Shown in pieces: positions 55,269 to 64,000 of a stretch of DNA of 64,000 bases. A program made the position numbers and the translations under genes. Source of the DNA: Pseudomonas oryzihabitans. Its GTDB lineage: Bacteria > Pseudomonadota > Gammaproteobacteria > Pseudomonadales > Pseudomonadaceae. Where the stretch lies: assembly GCF_006384975.1 (NCBI RefSeq), contig NZ_CP021645.1, positions 3,996,001 to 4,060,000 on the forward strand. Direction: 5' to 3'. Numbering within the stretch: the first letter of the stretch is position 1; each line of letters opens with the position of its first letter. The notes under the pieces are model-generated. The model saw nothing but the letters and a program-made list of their open reading frames with translations. It was not told the DNA's origin and searched no databases.

Positions 55269-58200
55269 ATGGCCACCACTACCACCCTGGGCGTAAAGCT
55301 CGACGAAGCCACTCGCGATCGCCTCAAGGAAGCGGCTCGTCGTATCGACCGGACGCCCCACTGGCTGATCAAGCAGGCCATCTTCACCTACCTGGAAACC
55401 CTGGAAAGCGGCGCGACCCTGGCCGATCTGCAGGGCATCGCCCAGCGCCTGGCCGAGGGTGACAACGAAGCCGTCGAGGCGCTGGCCGATCCGGTCTACC
55501 AGCCGTTCCTGGAATTCGCTGAGAGCATCCTGCCGCAGTCGGTGCTGCGCTCGGCCATCACCGCGGCCTATCGCCGTCCGGAAGAAGAGCTGCTGCCGCT
55601 GCTGCTGGAGCAGGCGCGTCTACCCGCCGCCCAAGCCAAGGCCACCCATGAGCTGGCCCATCGCATCGCCGAGAAGCTGCGTAATGCCAAGGGTGCAACC
55701 GGGCGCTCCGGAATGGTGCAGAGCCTGCTCCGGGAATTCTCCCTGTCGTCCCAGGAGGGCGTCGCCCTGATGTGCCTGGCCGAGGCCCTGTTGCGCATCC
55801 CGGACAAGGGCACCCGCGATGCCCTGATCCGCGACAAGATCAGCACCGGCAACTGGCAGCCGCACCTGGGCAACAGCCCCTCGCTGTTCGTCAACGCCGC
55901 CACCTGGGGCCTGCTGCTGACCGGCCGCCTGGTGTCGACCCACAACGAGGCCGGCCTCACCAGTTCGCTCAACCGCCTCATCGGCAAGAGCGGCGAGCCG
56001 GTGATCCGCAAGGGCGTGGACATGGCCATGCGCCTGATGGGCGAGCAGTTCGTCACCGGCGAGACCATCGCTGAGGCCCTGGCCAACGCCAGCAAGTTCG
56101 AGGCGAAGGGCTTCCGCTACAGCTACGACATGCTCGGCGAGGCGGCCCTCACCGAAGCCGACGCCCGCCGCTATCTGGCCTCCTACGAGCAGGCCATCCA
56201 TTCCATCGGCAAGGCCTCCCATGGCCGTGGCATCTACGAAGGCCCGGGTATCTCCATCAAGCTCTCGGCCTTGCATCCGCGCTATAGCCGCGCCCAGTAC
56301 GACCGGGTGATGAGCGAGTTGTACCCGCGCCTGCTGGAGTTGACCCTGCTGGCCAAGCGTTACGACATCGGCCTGAACATCGACGCCGAGGAAGCTGATC
56401 GCCTGGAAATCTCCCTGGATCTGCTGGAGCGGCTGTCCTTCGAGCCGCAACTGGCCGGCTGGAACGGCATCGGCTTCGTCATCCAGGCCTACCAGAAACG
56501 CTGCCCGCTGGTGATCGACTACCTGATCGACCTGGCCAAGCGCAGCCGGCGCCGCCTGATGATCCGCCTGGTCAAGGGCGCCTACTGGGACAGCGAGATC
56601 AAACGCGCCCAGGTGGAGGGCCTGGAGGGCTATCCGGTCTACACCCGCAAGGTCTACACCGACGTGGCCTACCTCGCCTGCGCGCGCAAGCTGCTGGCGG
56701 CGCCGGAATCCATCTATCCGCAATTCGCCACCCACAACGCCCACACCCTGGCGGCCATCTACCAGCTCGGCGGGCAGAACTACTACCCCGGCCAATACGA
56801 GTTCCAGTGCCTGCACGGCATGGGCGAGCCGCTGTACGAGCAGGTGGTGGGTAGCGTCAAGGATGGCAAGCTGGCGCGGCCGTGCCGCATCTATGCCCCG
56901 GTGGGCACCCACGAGACGCTGCTGGCCTACCTGGTCCGCCGGCTGCTGGAAAACGGCGCCAACACCTCCTTCGTCAACCGCATCGCCGACCATTCCATCT
57001 CGCTGGATGAGCTGGTGGCCGATCCAGTGGTGCAGATCGAGCAGCAGTCCGCCAGCGAAGGCGCCATCGGCCTGCCGCATCCGCGCATTCCCCATCCGAG
57101 CGCCCTGTACGGCGCCGAGCGCCGTAATTCCAGCGGCCTGGACCTGTCCAGCGAGCACCGCCTGGGCTCGCTGTCGGCGGCCCTGTTGGCCAGCGGCAGC
57201 ACCGCCTGGGAAGCCCGTCCGCTGCTGGGCCGTGCCAGTGAGCCGGCGATTCCCCAGCCGGTGCTCAATCCGGCGGATCGCCGCGACCGCGTCGGCCAGG
57301 TGAGCAACGCCACCCGCGCCGATGTCGACATCGCCCTGGAAGAAGCCCTGGCCGCCGCGCCGATCTGGCAATCCACCCCGCCCGCGCAGCGCGCCGCCGC
57401 CCTGGATCGTGCCGCTGAATTGATGGAGGCGCAGCTTCAGCCGCTGATGGGCCTGTTGGTGCGCGAAGCTGGCAAGACCTACGCCAACGCCATCGCCGAG
57501 GTGCGCGAGGCGGTGGACTTCCTGCGCTACTACGCCGCCCTGGTGCGTCGCGACTTCGCCAACGACAGCCACCGCCCGCTGGGGCCGGTGGTCTGCATCA
57601 GCCCCTGGAACTTCCCCCTGGCCATCTTCAGCGGCCAGATCGCCGCGGCCCTGGCCGCCGGCAACACCGTGCTGGCCAAGCCGGCCGAGCAGACTCCGCT
57701 GATCGCCGCCCAGGCCGTACGTCTGCTGCTGGAAGCCGGTATTCCCGAAGGCGTGCTGCAACTGCTGCCGGGCGAGGGTTCCACCATAGGCGCCGCCCTG
57801 GTCAACGACGTGCGGGTCAAGGGCGTGATGTTCACCGGCTCTACCGAGGTGGCCCAGATCCTGGCGCGCAACATCGCCGGCCGCCTGGACGCCCAGGGCC
57901 GGCCGATCCCGCTGATCGCCGAGACCGGCGGCCAGAACGCCATGATCGTCGACTCCTCGGCGCTGGCCGAGCAGGTGGTCACCGATGTGGTCGCCTCCGC
58001 CTTCGACAGCGCCGGCCAGCGCTGCTCGGCCCTGCGCGTGCTCTGCGTACAGGAAGACGTGGCCGACCGGGTGCTGGAGATGCTCAAGGGCGCCATGGCC
58101 GAGTGCCGGCTGGGCAACCCGGAGAACCTGGCCATCGACATCGGCCCGGTGATCGACGGCGAGGCCAAGGCCACCATCGACAAGCACATCCAGACCCTGA

Positions 58201-59237
58201 AGGGCAAAGGCCGGCGCGTGCACCAGGGCGGTCGCGTGGAAGGCGATGCCATCCACCGCGGCACCTTCGTCATGCCCACCCTGATCGAGCTGGAGAGCCT
58301 GGCCGAGCTGGGTCGCGAGGTCTTCGGTCCGGTGCTGCACGTGGTGCGCTACGCCCGCAAGGACCTGGACAAGGTCATCGACCAGATCAACGCCACCGGC
58401 TACGGCCTGACCTTCGGCGTCCATACCCGCATCGACGAGACCATCGCCAAGGTGGTGGAGCGCGCCCATGCCGGCAACCTCTACGTCAACCGCAACATGG
58501 TCGGCGCCGTGGTCGGGGTGCAACCCTTCGGCGGCGAAGGCCTCTCGGGCACCGGTCCCAAGGCGGGTGGTCCGCTGTACCTCTATCGCCTGCTCAGCAC
58601 CCGGCCCGATGGCGACCCCGCCGTGGCCCTGGCCAAGGGCAGCGCCGGCGAGACCGAATGGCAGGTGCGTGACGCCCTGCGCCAGCAGGCTGGCAATCCG
58701 CTGGGCGCCCTGCAGGACTGGGCTAAGCAGCAAGGCCTGGGCGAGCTGGAGCAGGCCTGCCTGAGCTTCGCCGAGGAATCCCTGAGCGGCCTGACCCGCC
58801 TGCTGCCCGGCCCGACCGGCGAGCGCAACAGCTACAGCCTGCTGCCGCGCAGCCGGGTGCTGTGCTTGGCGGCGGACGAAAGCGATCTGCTGCTGCAACT
58901 GGCGGCAGTCATGGCGGTGGGCAGTACCGCCCTGGTCGAGGAGGGCCACAAGGCCACCCTCAATCGCCTGCCGCAAGCGGTACGGGCACGGGTGCAGAGC
59001 ACAGCCGACTGGCGCAAGGACGAGGTCGCTTTCGAAGCCGTCCTGCACCACGGCGATTCCGACCAGCTGCGCCAGGTCTGCCAACAGGTGGCCAAACGCA
59101 ACGGCCCCATCGTCGGCGTCCAGGGCCTGGCCCGCGGCGAGACCGCCATCCCGCTGGAGCGCCTGCTCATCGAGCGCGCGCTGAGCGTGAATACCGCGGC
59201 AGCGGGAGGCAACGCGAGCCTGATGACCATCGGGTGA
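55269..59237 (+). CDS. putA: Trifunctional PutA: proline dehydrogenase / P5C dehydrogenase / repressor
   Basis: A 1322-residue membrane-associated flavoenzyme oxidising proline to glutamate. The N-terminal ribbon-helix-helix domain (residues about 3-46: TTTLGVKLDEATRDRLKEAA, DRTPHWLIKQAIFTYLE) makes it also a DNA-binding repressor. The proline dehydrogenase barrel (about 190-560) includes FRYSYDMLGEAALTEADA, GPGISIKLSALHPRY and RLVKGAYWDSEIK. The aldehyde dehydrogenase part (about 640-1110) has ISPWNFPLAIF, ETGGQNAMIVD and catalytic Cys in GQRCSALR. The start ATG 55269 fits the RHH domain. No putP is adjacent. GTTGCA boxes lie upstream. Confidence 0.96.
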   Translation: MATTTTLGVKLDEATRDRLKEAARRIDRTPHWLIKQAIFTYLETLESGATLADLQGIAQRLAEGDNEAVEALADPVYQPFLEFAESILPQSVLRSAITAAYRRPEEELLPLLLEQARLPAAQAKATHELAHRIAEKLRNAKGATGRSGMVQSLLREFSLSSQEGVALMCLAEALLRIPDKGTRDALIRDKISTGNWQPHLGNSPSLFVNAATWGLLLTGRLVSTHNEAGLTSSLNRLIGKSGEPVIRKGVDMAMRLMGEQFVTGETIAEALANASKFEAKGFRYSYDMLGEAALTEADARRYLASYEQAIHSIGKASHGRGIYEGPGISIKLSALHPRYSRAQYDRVMSELYPRLLELTLLAKRYDIGLNIDAEEADRLEISLDLLERLSFEPQLAGWNGIGFVIQAYQKRCPLVIDYLIDLAKRSRRRLMIRLVKGAYWDSEIKRAQVEGLEGYPVYTRKVYTDVAYLACARKLLAAPESIYPQFATHNAHTLAAIYQLGGQNYYPGQYEFQCLHGMGEPLYEQVVGSVKDGKLARPCRIYAPVGTHETLLAYLVRRLLENGANTSFVNRIADHSISLDELVADPVVQIEQQSASEGAIGLPHPRIPHPSALYGAERRNSSGLDLSSEHRLGSLSAALLASGSTAWEARPLLGRASEPAIPQPVLNPADRRDRVGQVSNATRADVDIALEEALAAAPIWQSTPPAQRAAALDRAAELMEAQLQPLMGLLVREAGKTYANAIAEVREAVDFLRYYAALVRRDFANDSHRPLGPVVCISPWNFPLAIFSGQIAAALAAGNTVLAKPAEQTPLIAAQAVRLLLEAGIPEGVLQLLPGEGSTIGAALVNDVRVKGVMFTGSTEVAQILARNIAGRLDAQGRPIPLIAETGGQNAMIVDSSALAEQVVTDVVASAFDSAGQRCSALRVLCVQEDVADRVLEMLKGAMAECRLGNPENLAIDIGPVIDGEAKATIDKHIQTLKGKGRRVHQGGRVEGDAIHRGTFVMPTLIELESLAELGREVFGPVLHVVRYARKDLDKVIDQINATGYGLTFGVHTRIDETIAKVVERAHAGNLYVNRNMVGAVVGVQPFGGEGLSGTGPKAGGPLYLYRLLSTRPDGDPAVALAKGSAGETEWQVRDALRQQAGNPLGALQDWAKQQGLGELEQACLSFAEESLSGLTRLLPGPTGERNSYSLLPRSRVLCLAADESDLLLQLAAVMAVGSTALVEEGHKATLNRLPQAVRARVQSTADWRKDEVAFEAVLHHGDSDQLRQVCQQVAKRNGPIVGVQGLARGETAIPLERLLIERALSVNTAAAGGNASLMTIG

Positions 59238-59256
59238 GGAATCGCTAGGTCGCTCT

Positions 59257-59333
59257 GTTGGGCTTCGCCGAGGGAGCTGTCTTAGCCCAACCTACGGGGT
59301 ATGTAGGTTGGGCTGAGCAGCGCGAAGCCCAAC
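59257..59333. repeat. Double-armed palindromic repeat 3' of putA
   Basis: Outer arms GTTGGGCTTCGC (59257-59268) and GCGAAGCCCAAC (59322-59333) and inner arms AGCCCAACCTAC (59284-59295) and GTAGGTTGGGCT (59303-59314) are perfect inverted pairs, so the element folds into one long hairpin. Its halves are the same words that make up the 37-bp repeats flanking the ppk-ppx spacer. It lies 20 bases after the putA stop; no T-tract. Confidence 0.85.
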
Positions 59334-59535
59334 ATCAGGGCGTTGGGTGCCAAAGATGCAGCCTTCCAGGCTCTCCCGTGATAGTGAGCCCTTCGCTCCT
59401 TCTCGTTGCTGCTGCACAGGGCCTCATTCTGTAGCGGACTTCTCGTATTGATCGCTTCGGTAGCTGGCCATATCCAGTGCCATGCTAGAGTTCCGTATCT
59501 TCTGCTCCGTGCTTCGGTTTCCAGCTGGTACCTGC

Positions 59536-61281
59536 ATGCCCTACAACGATAAGACGGATCTCGAGCAGGTACTGGCCGCGTGCAAGGGCAGCTTTCTGTC
59601 GGTCGGCTTCTTCAGTCTGTTCATCAACCTGCTGCTGCTGGTGCCTGCGTTCTACATGCTGCAGGTGTATGACCGGGTACTCTCCAGCTACAGCATCACT
59701 ACGCTGATCATGTTGACGCTGATCATGCTGCTGTTGATGTCGACCTACGGCGCCCTGGAGTGGGTCCGCTCCCGTATTCTGATCCGAGTATCCACCCGGC
59801 TCGACCTGTTGCTGAATCGCCGTTTCTACGAAGCGAGTTACCAGCAGGCCCTGTACAGCGGCGGCGTGCTAGCGTCGGCTCAAGCGCTCAGTGACCTGAC
59901 TGGCCTACGTCAGTTTCTTACTGGTCCAGGCTTGTTCGCCTTCTTTGACGTGCCTTGGCTACCGCTTTACATCGCAGTGATGTTCTTCTTTCATCCGCTG
60001 TTCGGCGCCCTCACCATCATGGGTGCCTTGCTGCTGATCGGCTTGGCTTACGCCAACGAACGGCTGACCAGCAGGCCTCTGGCCGAGGCCAACCAGGAGC
60101 ATGGCCGAGCGACGCAGTTCACTAGCAAGAATCTGCGAAACGCCGAGGTCGTGACGGCCATGGGCATGCTGCCCAGTCTGTTCGAGCGTTGGCGTCAGCG
60201 TAACAATCGTGTACTGGCGCTGCAGGCCAAGGCGAGCGAGCGGGGCGGTGTCTTGAGTACCCTTTCCAAGACTATGCGCATGATCCTGCAATCGCTGATC
60301 CTAGGGTTGGGCGCCTGGCTGGTCATCGATCACCAGATCACTCCAGGTTTGATGACCGCGGGCTCTTTGTTGCTGGGACGTGCTCTGGCGCCGATAGATC
60401 TTATGATCGGCAGCTGGAAAGGTTTCGTTATGGCACGGGGCCAGTACGACCGCCTTAATACCTTGTTGCGCCAAATACCGGCCGAACCGCAGCGAATGCC
60501 CTTACCCAAGCCCAAAGGTAACTTGGCCGTAGAACAGATTTTCCTGACACCACCCGGGGCCAATCAACCTGTGCTCAAGGGGCTGACCTTTACCGTGGCT
60601 GCTGGGGCGTCGGTGGGTATCCTCGGCGCCAGTGCTGCCGGCAAGTCGACCCTGGCCAGAGCATTGCTGGGTATCTGGCTACCTCAGACCGGCAAGATCC
60701 GGCTCGATGGGGCCGACATCGCCCAGTGGCCGCGGAATGAACTAGGGCCTCATCTTGGCTATCTACCCCAAGACATCGAACTCTTCGAGGGTAGCATCAG
60801 CGACAACATCGCCCGTTTCGGTCCTGTCGACCCCGAGGCGGTGGTCGAAGCGGCCGAGCTCGCGGGTGTTCACGAGATGATCCTGCGACTACCCCAGGGG
60901 TACGATACGCTCATCGGTGCTCAAGGCGGGGTCCTGTCCGGTGGACAGCGGCAACGGATTGGCTTGGCTCGTGCGGTATACGGCAAGCCAAGGCTGGTGG
61001 TGTTGGACGAACCCAACTCCAACCTGGACGAACACGGCGAGCGAGCCCTGGGGGTAGCTTTGACCCGGCTTAAACAAAGCGGAACAACGTTGCTAGTCGT
61101 GACGCATCGGGTCAGCGCCCTGGCCTACGTCGATCATCTCCTGGTGCTCAACGAAGGTCAGATCGTGCTCTCGGGGCAACGTGACCAGGTGCTGGCGCGG
61201 CTGCAGGGCCGTGTCGAGTCTTCCACGGAGTCTGGCGGACTGCCGGACGGTGGTGCGCTCGAGGCGGGTCGGGAGGCATGA
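59536..61281 (+). CDS. Type I secretion ABC transporter (AprD/PrtD-like)
   Basis: Inner-membrane exporter ATPase of a type I secretion system, 581 residues. It has a six-helix transmembrane domain (about 20-310: SVGFFSLFINLLLLVPAFYMLQVYDRVL) and an ATPase domain with Walker A GASAAGKST, signature LSGGQRQRIGLAR and Walker B RLVVLDEPNSNLD. No N-terminal C39-like domain is present, so it is of the PrtD/AprD/HasD class that exports proteases, lipases or hemophores. Start ATG 59536 fits the family; codon use is less GC3-biased than in neighbouring core genes. The membrane-fusion gene starts two bases after its stop. Confidence 0.92.
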   Translation: MPYNDKTDLEQVLAACKGSFLSVGFFSLFINLLLLVPAFYMLQVYDRVLSSYSITTLIMLTLIMLLLMSTYGALEWVRSRILIRVSTRLDLLLNRRFYEASYQQALYSGGVLASAQALSDLTGLRQFLTGPGLFAFFDVPWLPLYIAVMFFFHPLFGALTIMGALLLIGLAYANERLTSRPLAEANQEHGRATQFTSKNLRNAEVVTAMGMLPSLFERWRQRNNRVLALQAKASERGGVLSTLSKTMRMILQSLILGLGAWLVIDHQITPGLMTAGSLLLGRALAPIDLMIGSWKGFVMARGQYDRLNTLLRQIPAEPQRMPLPKPKGNLAVEQIFLTPPGANQPVLKGLTFTVAAGASVGILGASAAGKSTLARALLGIWLPQTGKIRLDGADIAQWPRNELGPHLGYLPQDIELFEGSISDNIARFGPVDPEAVVEAAELAGVHEMILRLPQGYDTLIGAQGGVLSGGQRQRIGLARAVYGKPRLVVLDEPNSNLDEHGERALGVALTRLKQSGTTLLVVTHRVSALAYVDHLLVLNEGQIVLSGQRDQVLARLQGRVESSTESGGLPDGGALEAGREA

Positions 61282-61282
61282 G

Positions 61283-62608
61283 ATGTTGAGGCATCCTGCC
61301 CTTATCGAAGCTGAAGCCCAGGGACTCAAGGTGTCCGACCGCTCTATCCGTTGGCTCGGCTTTGCCATTCTCCTTGTAGTATTTGGCCTTGGGGGGCTAT
61401 GGGCGGCCTTCGCGCCGCTGAGCAGCGCCGTGCTTGCGCAGGGCTCGGTGATCGTCAAGAGCTCGCGCAAGACCGTACAACATCTGGAGGGCGGCATCCT
61501 GCGGGAGTTGCGCGTCAATGATGGTGACCGGGTGCGTGCTGGAGAGGTGCTCATGCGTCTCGATGATACCCAGGCCAGATCTCAGCTTGAGACAACGCGC
61601 AGCCAGCTTATTGCTGCCCAGGCCCTCGAAGCCCGGCTGATTGCCGAACGTGACGATCAGAAGGACATTGTCTTCGACGCTAGCGACTCCGGAGTCGACG
61701 ACAAGCGTGTTCGCGAGGCGCGAAGCAGCGAGCGCCAGGTTTTCGAAGCTCGGCGTGCGGCAAGGCTGGGCGAGATCGAGGTGTTGCGGAGTCGCGGTGT
61801 CGAGCTGGAACAGCAGATCCGGGGACTCGAGGCGAACAGCCAGAGCAAGCTTAGCCTGGCGAGGTCCTACGATAGCGAAATCAAGGATCTGAGCGAACTG
61901 CTGAGGCAGGGTTTCGTCAGCAACGAGCGCCTGCGTGATCAGGAACGCAGTCTGTCCCGGCTGCAGGCGGAGATCGCAGATCAGCGATCAGCTATCGCCC
62001 GAGCTAAGGTGCAGCGTGGGGAGGCCCAACTGCAGATGCTCCAGATCACGCAGAAGTTCAAGTCCGAGGTCGCCAATCAACTGGCTGACATCCAATCCCG
62101 TATCTATGAGCTGCGTGAGCAACTGCGGACATTGCAGGATACCTTGGACCGTACCGAGATCAGGGCGCCCGTGGATGGCATGGTAATGGGGCTTACCGTC
62201 CATACCCTTGGCGGGGTAGTCGCCCCCGGTAGCCATCTGCTGGACATCGTCCCAGGCGCCGCGGACCTGTTGATAGAGGTGGAAGTCCAGCCGAACGATA
62301 TTGATCGTATTGCCTTGGGTAAACCTGCTGAAGTTCGCTTCAGTGCTTTCAAGAGCGCAACCACGCCTATCCTGGAGGGGGAACTCGTCTATGTCTCCGC
62401 CGACCGCTTTACCAACGAGAAGACAGGCGCACCCTATTATCTGGCGCGAGTGGCCCTGACTGAACGAGGCCGCCAGGAGTTGGGTCGACGCGAATTGCTG
62501 CCTGGCATGCCGGCCGAGGTTCTCATCGCCACGGGTGACCGTACCTTGCTCAACTACCTCCTCAAGCCTGCTCGCAACGCCATGGCGCGTTCGATGATCG
62601 AGGAGTAA
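61283..62608 (+). CDS. Type I secretion membrane-fusion protein (AprE/PrtE, HlyD family)
   Basis: A 441-residue periplasmic adaptor anchored by one helix (about residues 23-45, RWLGFAILLVVFGLGGLWAAF). It has the biotinyl-lipoyl half-motifs KTVQHLEGGILRELRVNDGDRVRAGEVL and TEIRAPVDGMVMGLTVHTLGGVV around a long coiled coil (about 95-290) and the C-terminal beta domain EVEVQPNDIDRIALG, LPGMPAEVLI. It links the ABC exporter to the outer-membrane factor. Start ATG 61283; four bases separate its stop from the next ATG. Confidence 0.93.
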   Translation: MLRHPALIEAEAQGLKVSDRSIRWLGFAILLVVFGLGGLWAAFAPLSSAVLAQGSVIVKSSRKTVQHLEGGILRELRVNDGDRVRAGEVLMRLDDTQARSQLETTRSQLIAAQALEARLIAERDDQKDIVFDASDSGVDDKRVREARSSERQVFEARRAARLGEIEVLRSRGVELEQQIRGLEANSQSKLSLARSYDSEIKDLSELLRQGFVSNERLRDQERSLSRLQAEIADQRSAIARAKVQRGEAQLQMLQITQKFKSEVANQLADIQSRIYELREQLRTLQDTLDRTEIRAPVDGMVMGLTVHTLGGVVAPGSHLLDIVPGAADLLIEVEVQPNDIDRIALGKPAEVRFSAFKSATTPILEGELVYVSADRFTNEKTGAPYYLARVALTERGRQELGRRELLPGMPAEVLIATGDRTLLNYLLKPARNAMARSMIEE

Positions 62609-62611
62609 GGC

Positions 62612-63979
62612 ATGCTCCAGCGATGGGTGTTGTTGGTCATCCTGATGTATGCGGGACGTTCAGCTATTTCAGCCACAGCGATAGACAGTTCCAACGCACT
62701 GGATATCTGGCAGCTCTATCAGGGCGTCATGGCGTCTGATCCGCGTATCCTGGGTGCGGATGCGCAAATCCAGGCAGGTGCTGGTCAGGAGCGTAGCGCT
62801 CTGGGCCAATTACTGCCCCAGCTCAGGGGCGGCGCTTCCACCAGCCGCATCAAACGCTCCGAGGGAACCCAAACGCTGTTCTACGATGGGCAGACCTATA
62901 ACTTGAGCCTGACCCAGGCGCTTTACAACCCTGAAGCTTGGCGTAGCTTCAAGAAGTATGCAGAGCTCACCCAGCAGTATCGTTCTCAAGCGGAGGATGC
63001 GCGCATACAGTCAGCTGTTGATCTGGCCCAACGCTACTTTGCGGTTTTGGCCGCGGAAGATGAACTGCAGCTGGCAAAAGCCGAACGTGATGCGACACGC
63101 CGTAACCTGGATCGTGTCTCGGCGCTGTTTGAACGTCATTTGGCGACCATCACCGACAAGCTGCAGCTCGCCGCCCGCGTCGATAGTCTGGAGACGGCTG
63201 AGATCGAATCCAGAAACCAGATTCAGGTGGCGCGTGAAGCGCTTGCCGAGTTGCTTGGGCGCGAGGTCTACCAGCCTCTCAAAAGGATTGATGAGCGGAC
63301 GCTGTTCACCGCTTTGCCAGGCTCGGAAATGGATTGGGTGAGCGCTGCGATCGCCCATAATCCTGCCTTGAAAGCTCGGCAGAGTGCGCTGAACTCCGCC
63401 GAGCAAGCGATCGATGAAGCCAAGGCGGGTCATTTACCCACCTTGAGCCTCGCATTCGGCGCCCAGCGTAGCGACTTCGCCTACGAGAACGTCATAGCAC
63501 CTGACAAAGTGGATACTTTATCCGCCAGTGTTAACTTGCAGGTTCCGCTCTACAGTGGTGGCTCGGTCAGTGCCCGTACCCGTGGCCTTTACGGTTCGCG
63601 AGAGGTTGCTGAACAGGACTACGAGGCGCTACGTCGCCAAGTGGTCAAGGAAACCAAGACCGCCTATCTCAAGAGCTATGGCAACCTGCGCAAGATTGCC
63701 TCAGCGCGCAAAGCGTTGGAGTCGGCCGCCAAATCGAGGGAGGCCACCGAGATGTCCTTCGCCTATGGAACCGTCACGGCGGTCGACGTGCTTGACGCTG
63801 TACGCCAGGAATACCTCAGTAGGCGCGATTACCTCCAAGCGCAGTACGACTTCATTACCAACCAGCTCGTGTTATTGAGATGGAGTGGAGACTTTTCCAC
63901 AGCCGACATTCAACGAGTCAATAGTTGGCTGGTTGCTCCTTCTGTAGCGAGCAACGGTGCGGACAAGAAAGGCCACTGA
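62612..63979 (+). CDS. Type I secretion outer-membrane factor (AprF/PrtF, TolC family)
   Basis: A 455-residue TolC-like channel. A signal peptide (MLQRWVLLVILMYAGRSAIS, cleavage near ATA) is followed by LYQGVMASDPRILGADAQIQAG, the typical first helical repeat, YNLSLTQALYNPEAW, and the second repeat HNPALKARQSALNSAEQAIDEAKAGHLPTLSLAFG, VNLQVPLYSGGSVSARTR. It completes the trimeric exit channel of the T1SS encoded with the two preceding genes. The window ends 21 bases after its stop, so a secreted-substrate gene could lie beyond. Confidence 0.93.
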   Translation: MLQRWVLLVILMYAGRSAISATAIDSSNALDIWQLYQGVMASDPRILGADAQIQAGAGQERSALGQLLPQLRGGASTSRIKRSEGTQTLFYDGQTYNLSLTQALYNPEAWRSFKKYAELTQQYRSQAEDARIQSAVDLAQRYFAVLAAEDELQLAKAERDATRRNLDRVSALFERHLATITDKLQLAARVDSLETAEIESRNQIQVAREALAELLGREVYQPLKRIDERTLFTALPGSEMDWVSAAIAHNPALKARQSALNSAEQAIDEAKAGHLPTLSLAFGAQRSDFAYENVIAPDKVDTLSASVNLQVPLYSGGSVSARTRGLYGSREVAEQDYEALRRQVVKETKTAYLKSYGNLRKIASARKALESAAKSREATEMSFAYGTVTAVDVLDAVRQEYLSRRDYLQAQYDFITNQLVLLRWSGDFSTADIQRVNSWLVAPSVASNGADKKGH

Positions 63980-64000
63980 CCTAAGCCACTAAGTCCATAA

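Noticed and set aside
55620..59084. Very long minus-strand frame (1154 codons) opposite putA
   Set aside because: Stop-poor antisense frame caused by strong GC3 bias; composition rich in Gly, Leu, Gln, His and Val with no domain or ribosome site.

Overview
The window is about 64 kb of dense, GC-rich chromosomal DNA from a Pseudomonas-like gammaproteobacterium. The gene order argH / algZ-algR / hemCD-hemX-hemY / dsbB / algQ, then hemB-ppk, ppx, trxA, rho, ubiD, glpT, and later 6S RNA-zapA and pepP-ubiH-ubiI, is the conserved pseudomonad core as I remember it from P. aeruginosa. Protein similarity by eye is high but not identical, so a non-aeruginosa species (for example the P. oryzihabitans group) is my guess; species cannot be fixed from this text alone.

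Layout. 1-2.3 kb: an edge-truncated GH114-type secreted glycosidase and argH on the minus strand. 2.4-9.6 kb: the AlgZ/AlgR two-component system, the heme cluster hemCD-hemX-hemY (overlapping starts and stops), a DsbB-type thiol oxidase and the sigma-70 regulator AlgQ. 9.6-17.5 kb: an ABC-F ATPase, small MscS channel, LysE exporter, SDR, UPF0178 protein, MHYT-GGDEF-EAL c-di-GMP protein and DedA protein. 17.8-23.5 kb: hemB and ppk facing ppx; the roughly 0.9 kb between ppk and ppx is built from two inverted repeat copies. 23.6-27.4 kb: a polar amino-acid ABC importer with a divergent FadR-type regulator. 27.4-33.6 kb: a 245-bp element with terminal inverted repeats, trxA, rho, ubiD, a ferredoxin-reductase-like flavoprotein and glpT with a likely GlpR operator. 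33.7-41.9 kb: conserved housekeeping and small unknown genes, 6S RNA between zapA and the folate cyclo-ligase gene, pepP and two ubiquinone hydroxylases.

41.9-44.7 kb is the most interesting accessory-type block. A BigR/SqrR-like ArsR repressor with two correctly spaced cysteines sits between a FadL-type outer-membrane channel and two half-size YeeE/YedE sulfur transporters, with AT-rich palindromes in both control regions. It looks like a small persulfide-responsive sulfur-trafficking regulon with an added outer-membrane channel; cysQ follows next door. 44.7-51.6 kb: cysQ-nudE, yrfG, and a LysR / fdhD / FdhF-YdeP molybdoenzyme group. 51.6-55 kb: an HBM-type chemoreceptor and an LLM flavoprotein separated by an AT-rich island. 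55.2-59.2 kb: trifunctional PutA with three GTTGCA boxes upstream, matching the hexamer known for E. coli PutA. 59.5-64 kb: a complete type I secretion system (ABC, membrane-fusion protein, outer-membrane factor) with less GC-biased codon use and no substrate gene inside the window.

Intergenic space carries several families of dyad-symmetric repeats. No tRNA, rRNA, CRISPR array, transposase or integrase was found. The many long overlapping reading frames on the opposite strands are high-GC shadows and are not annotated.
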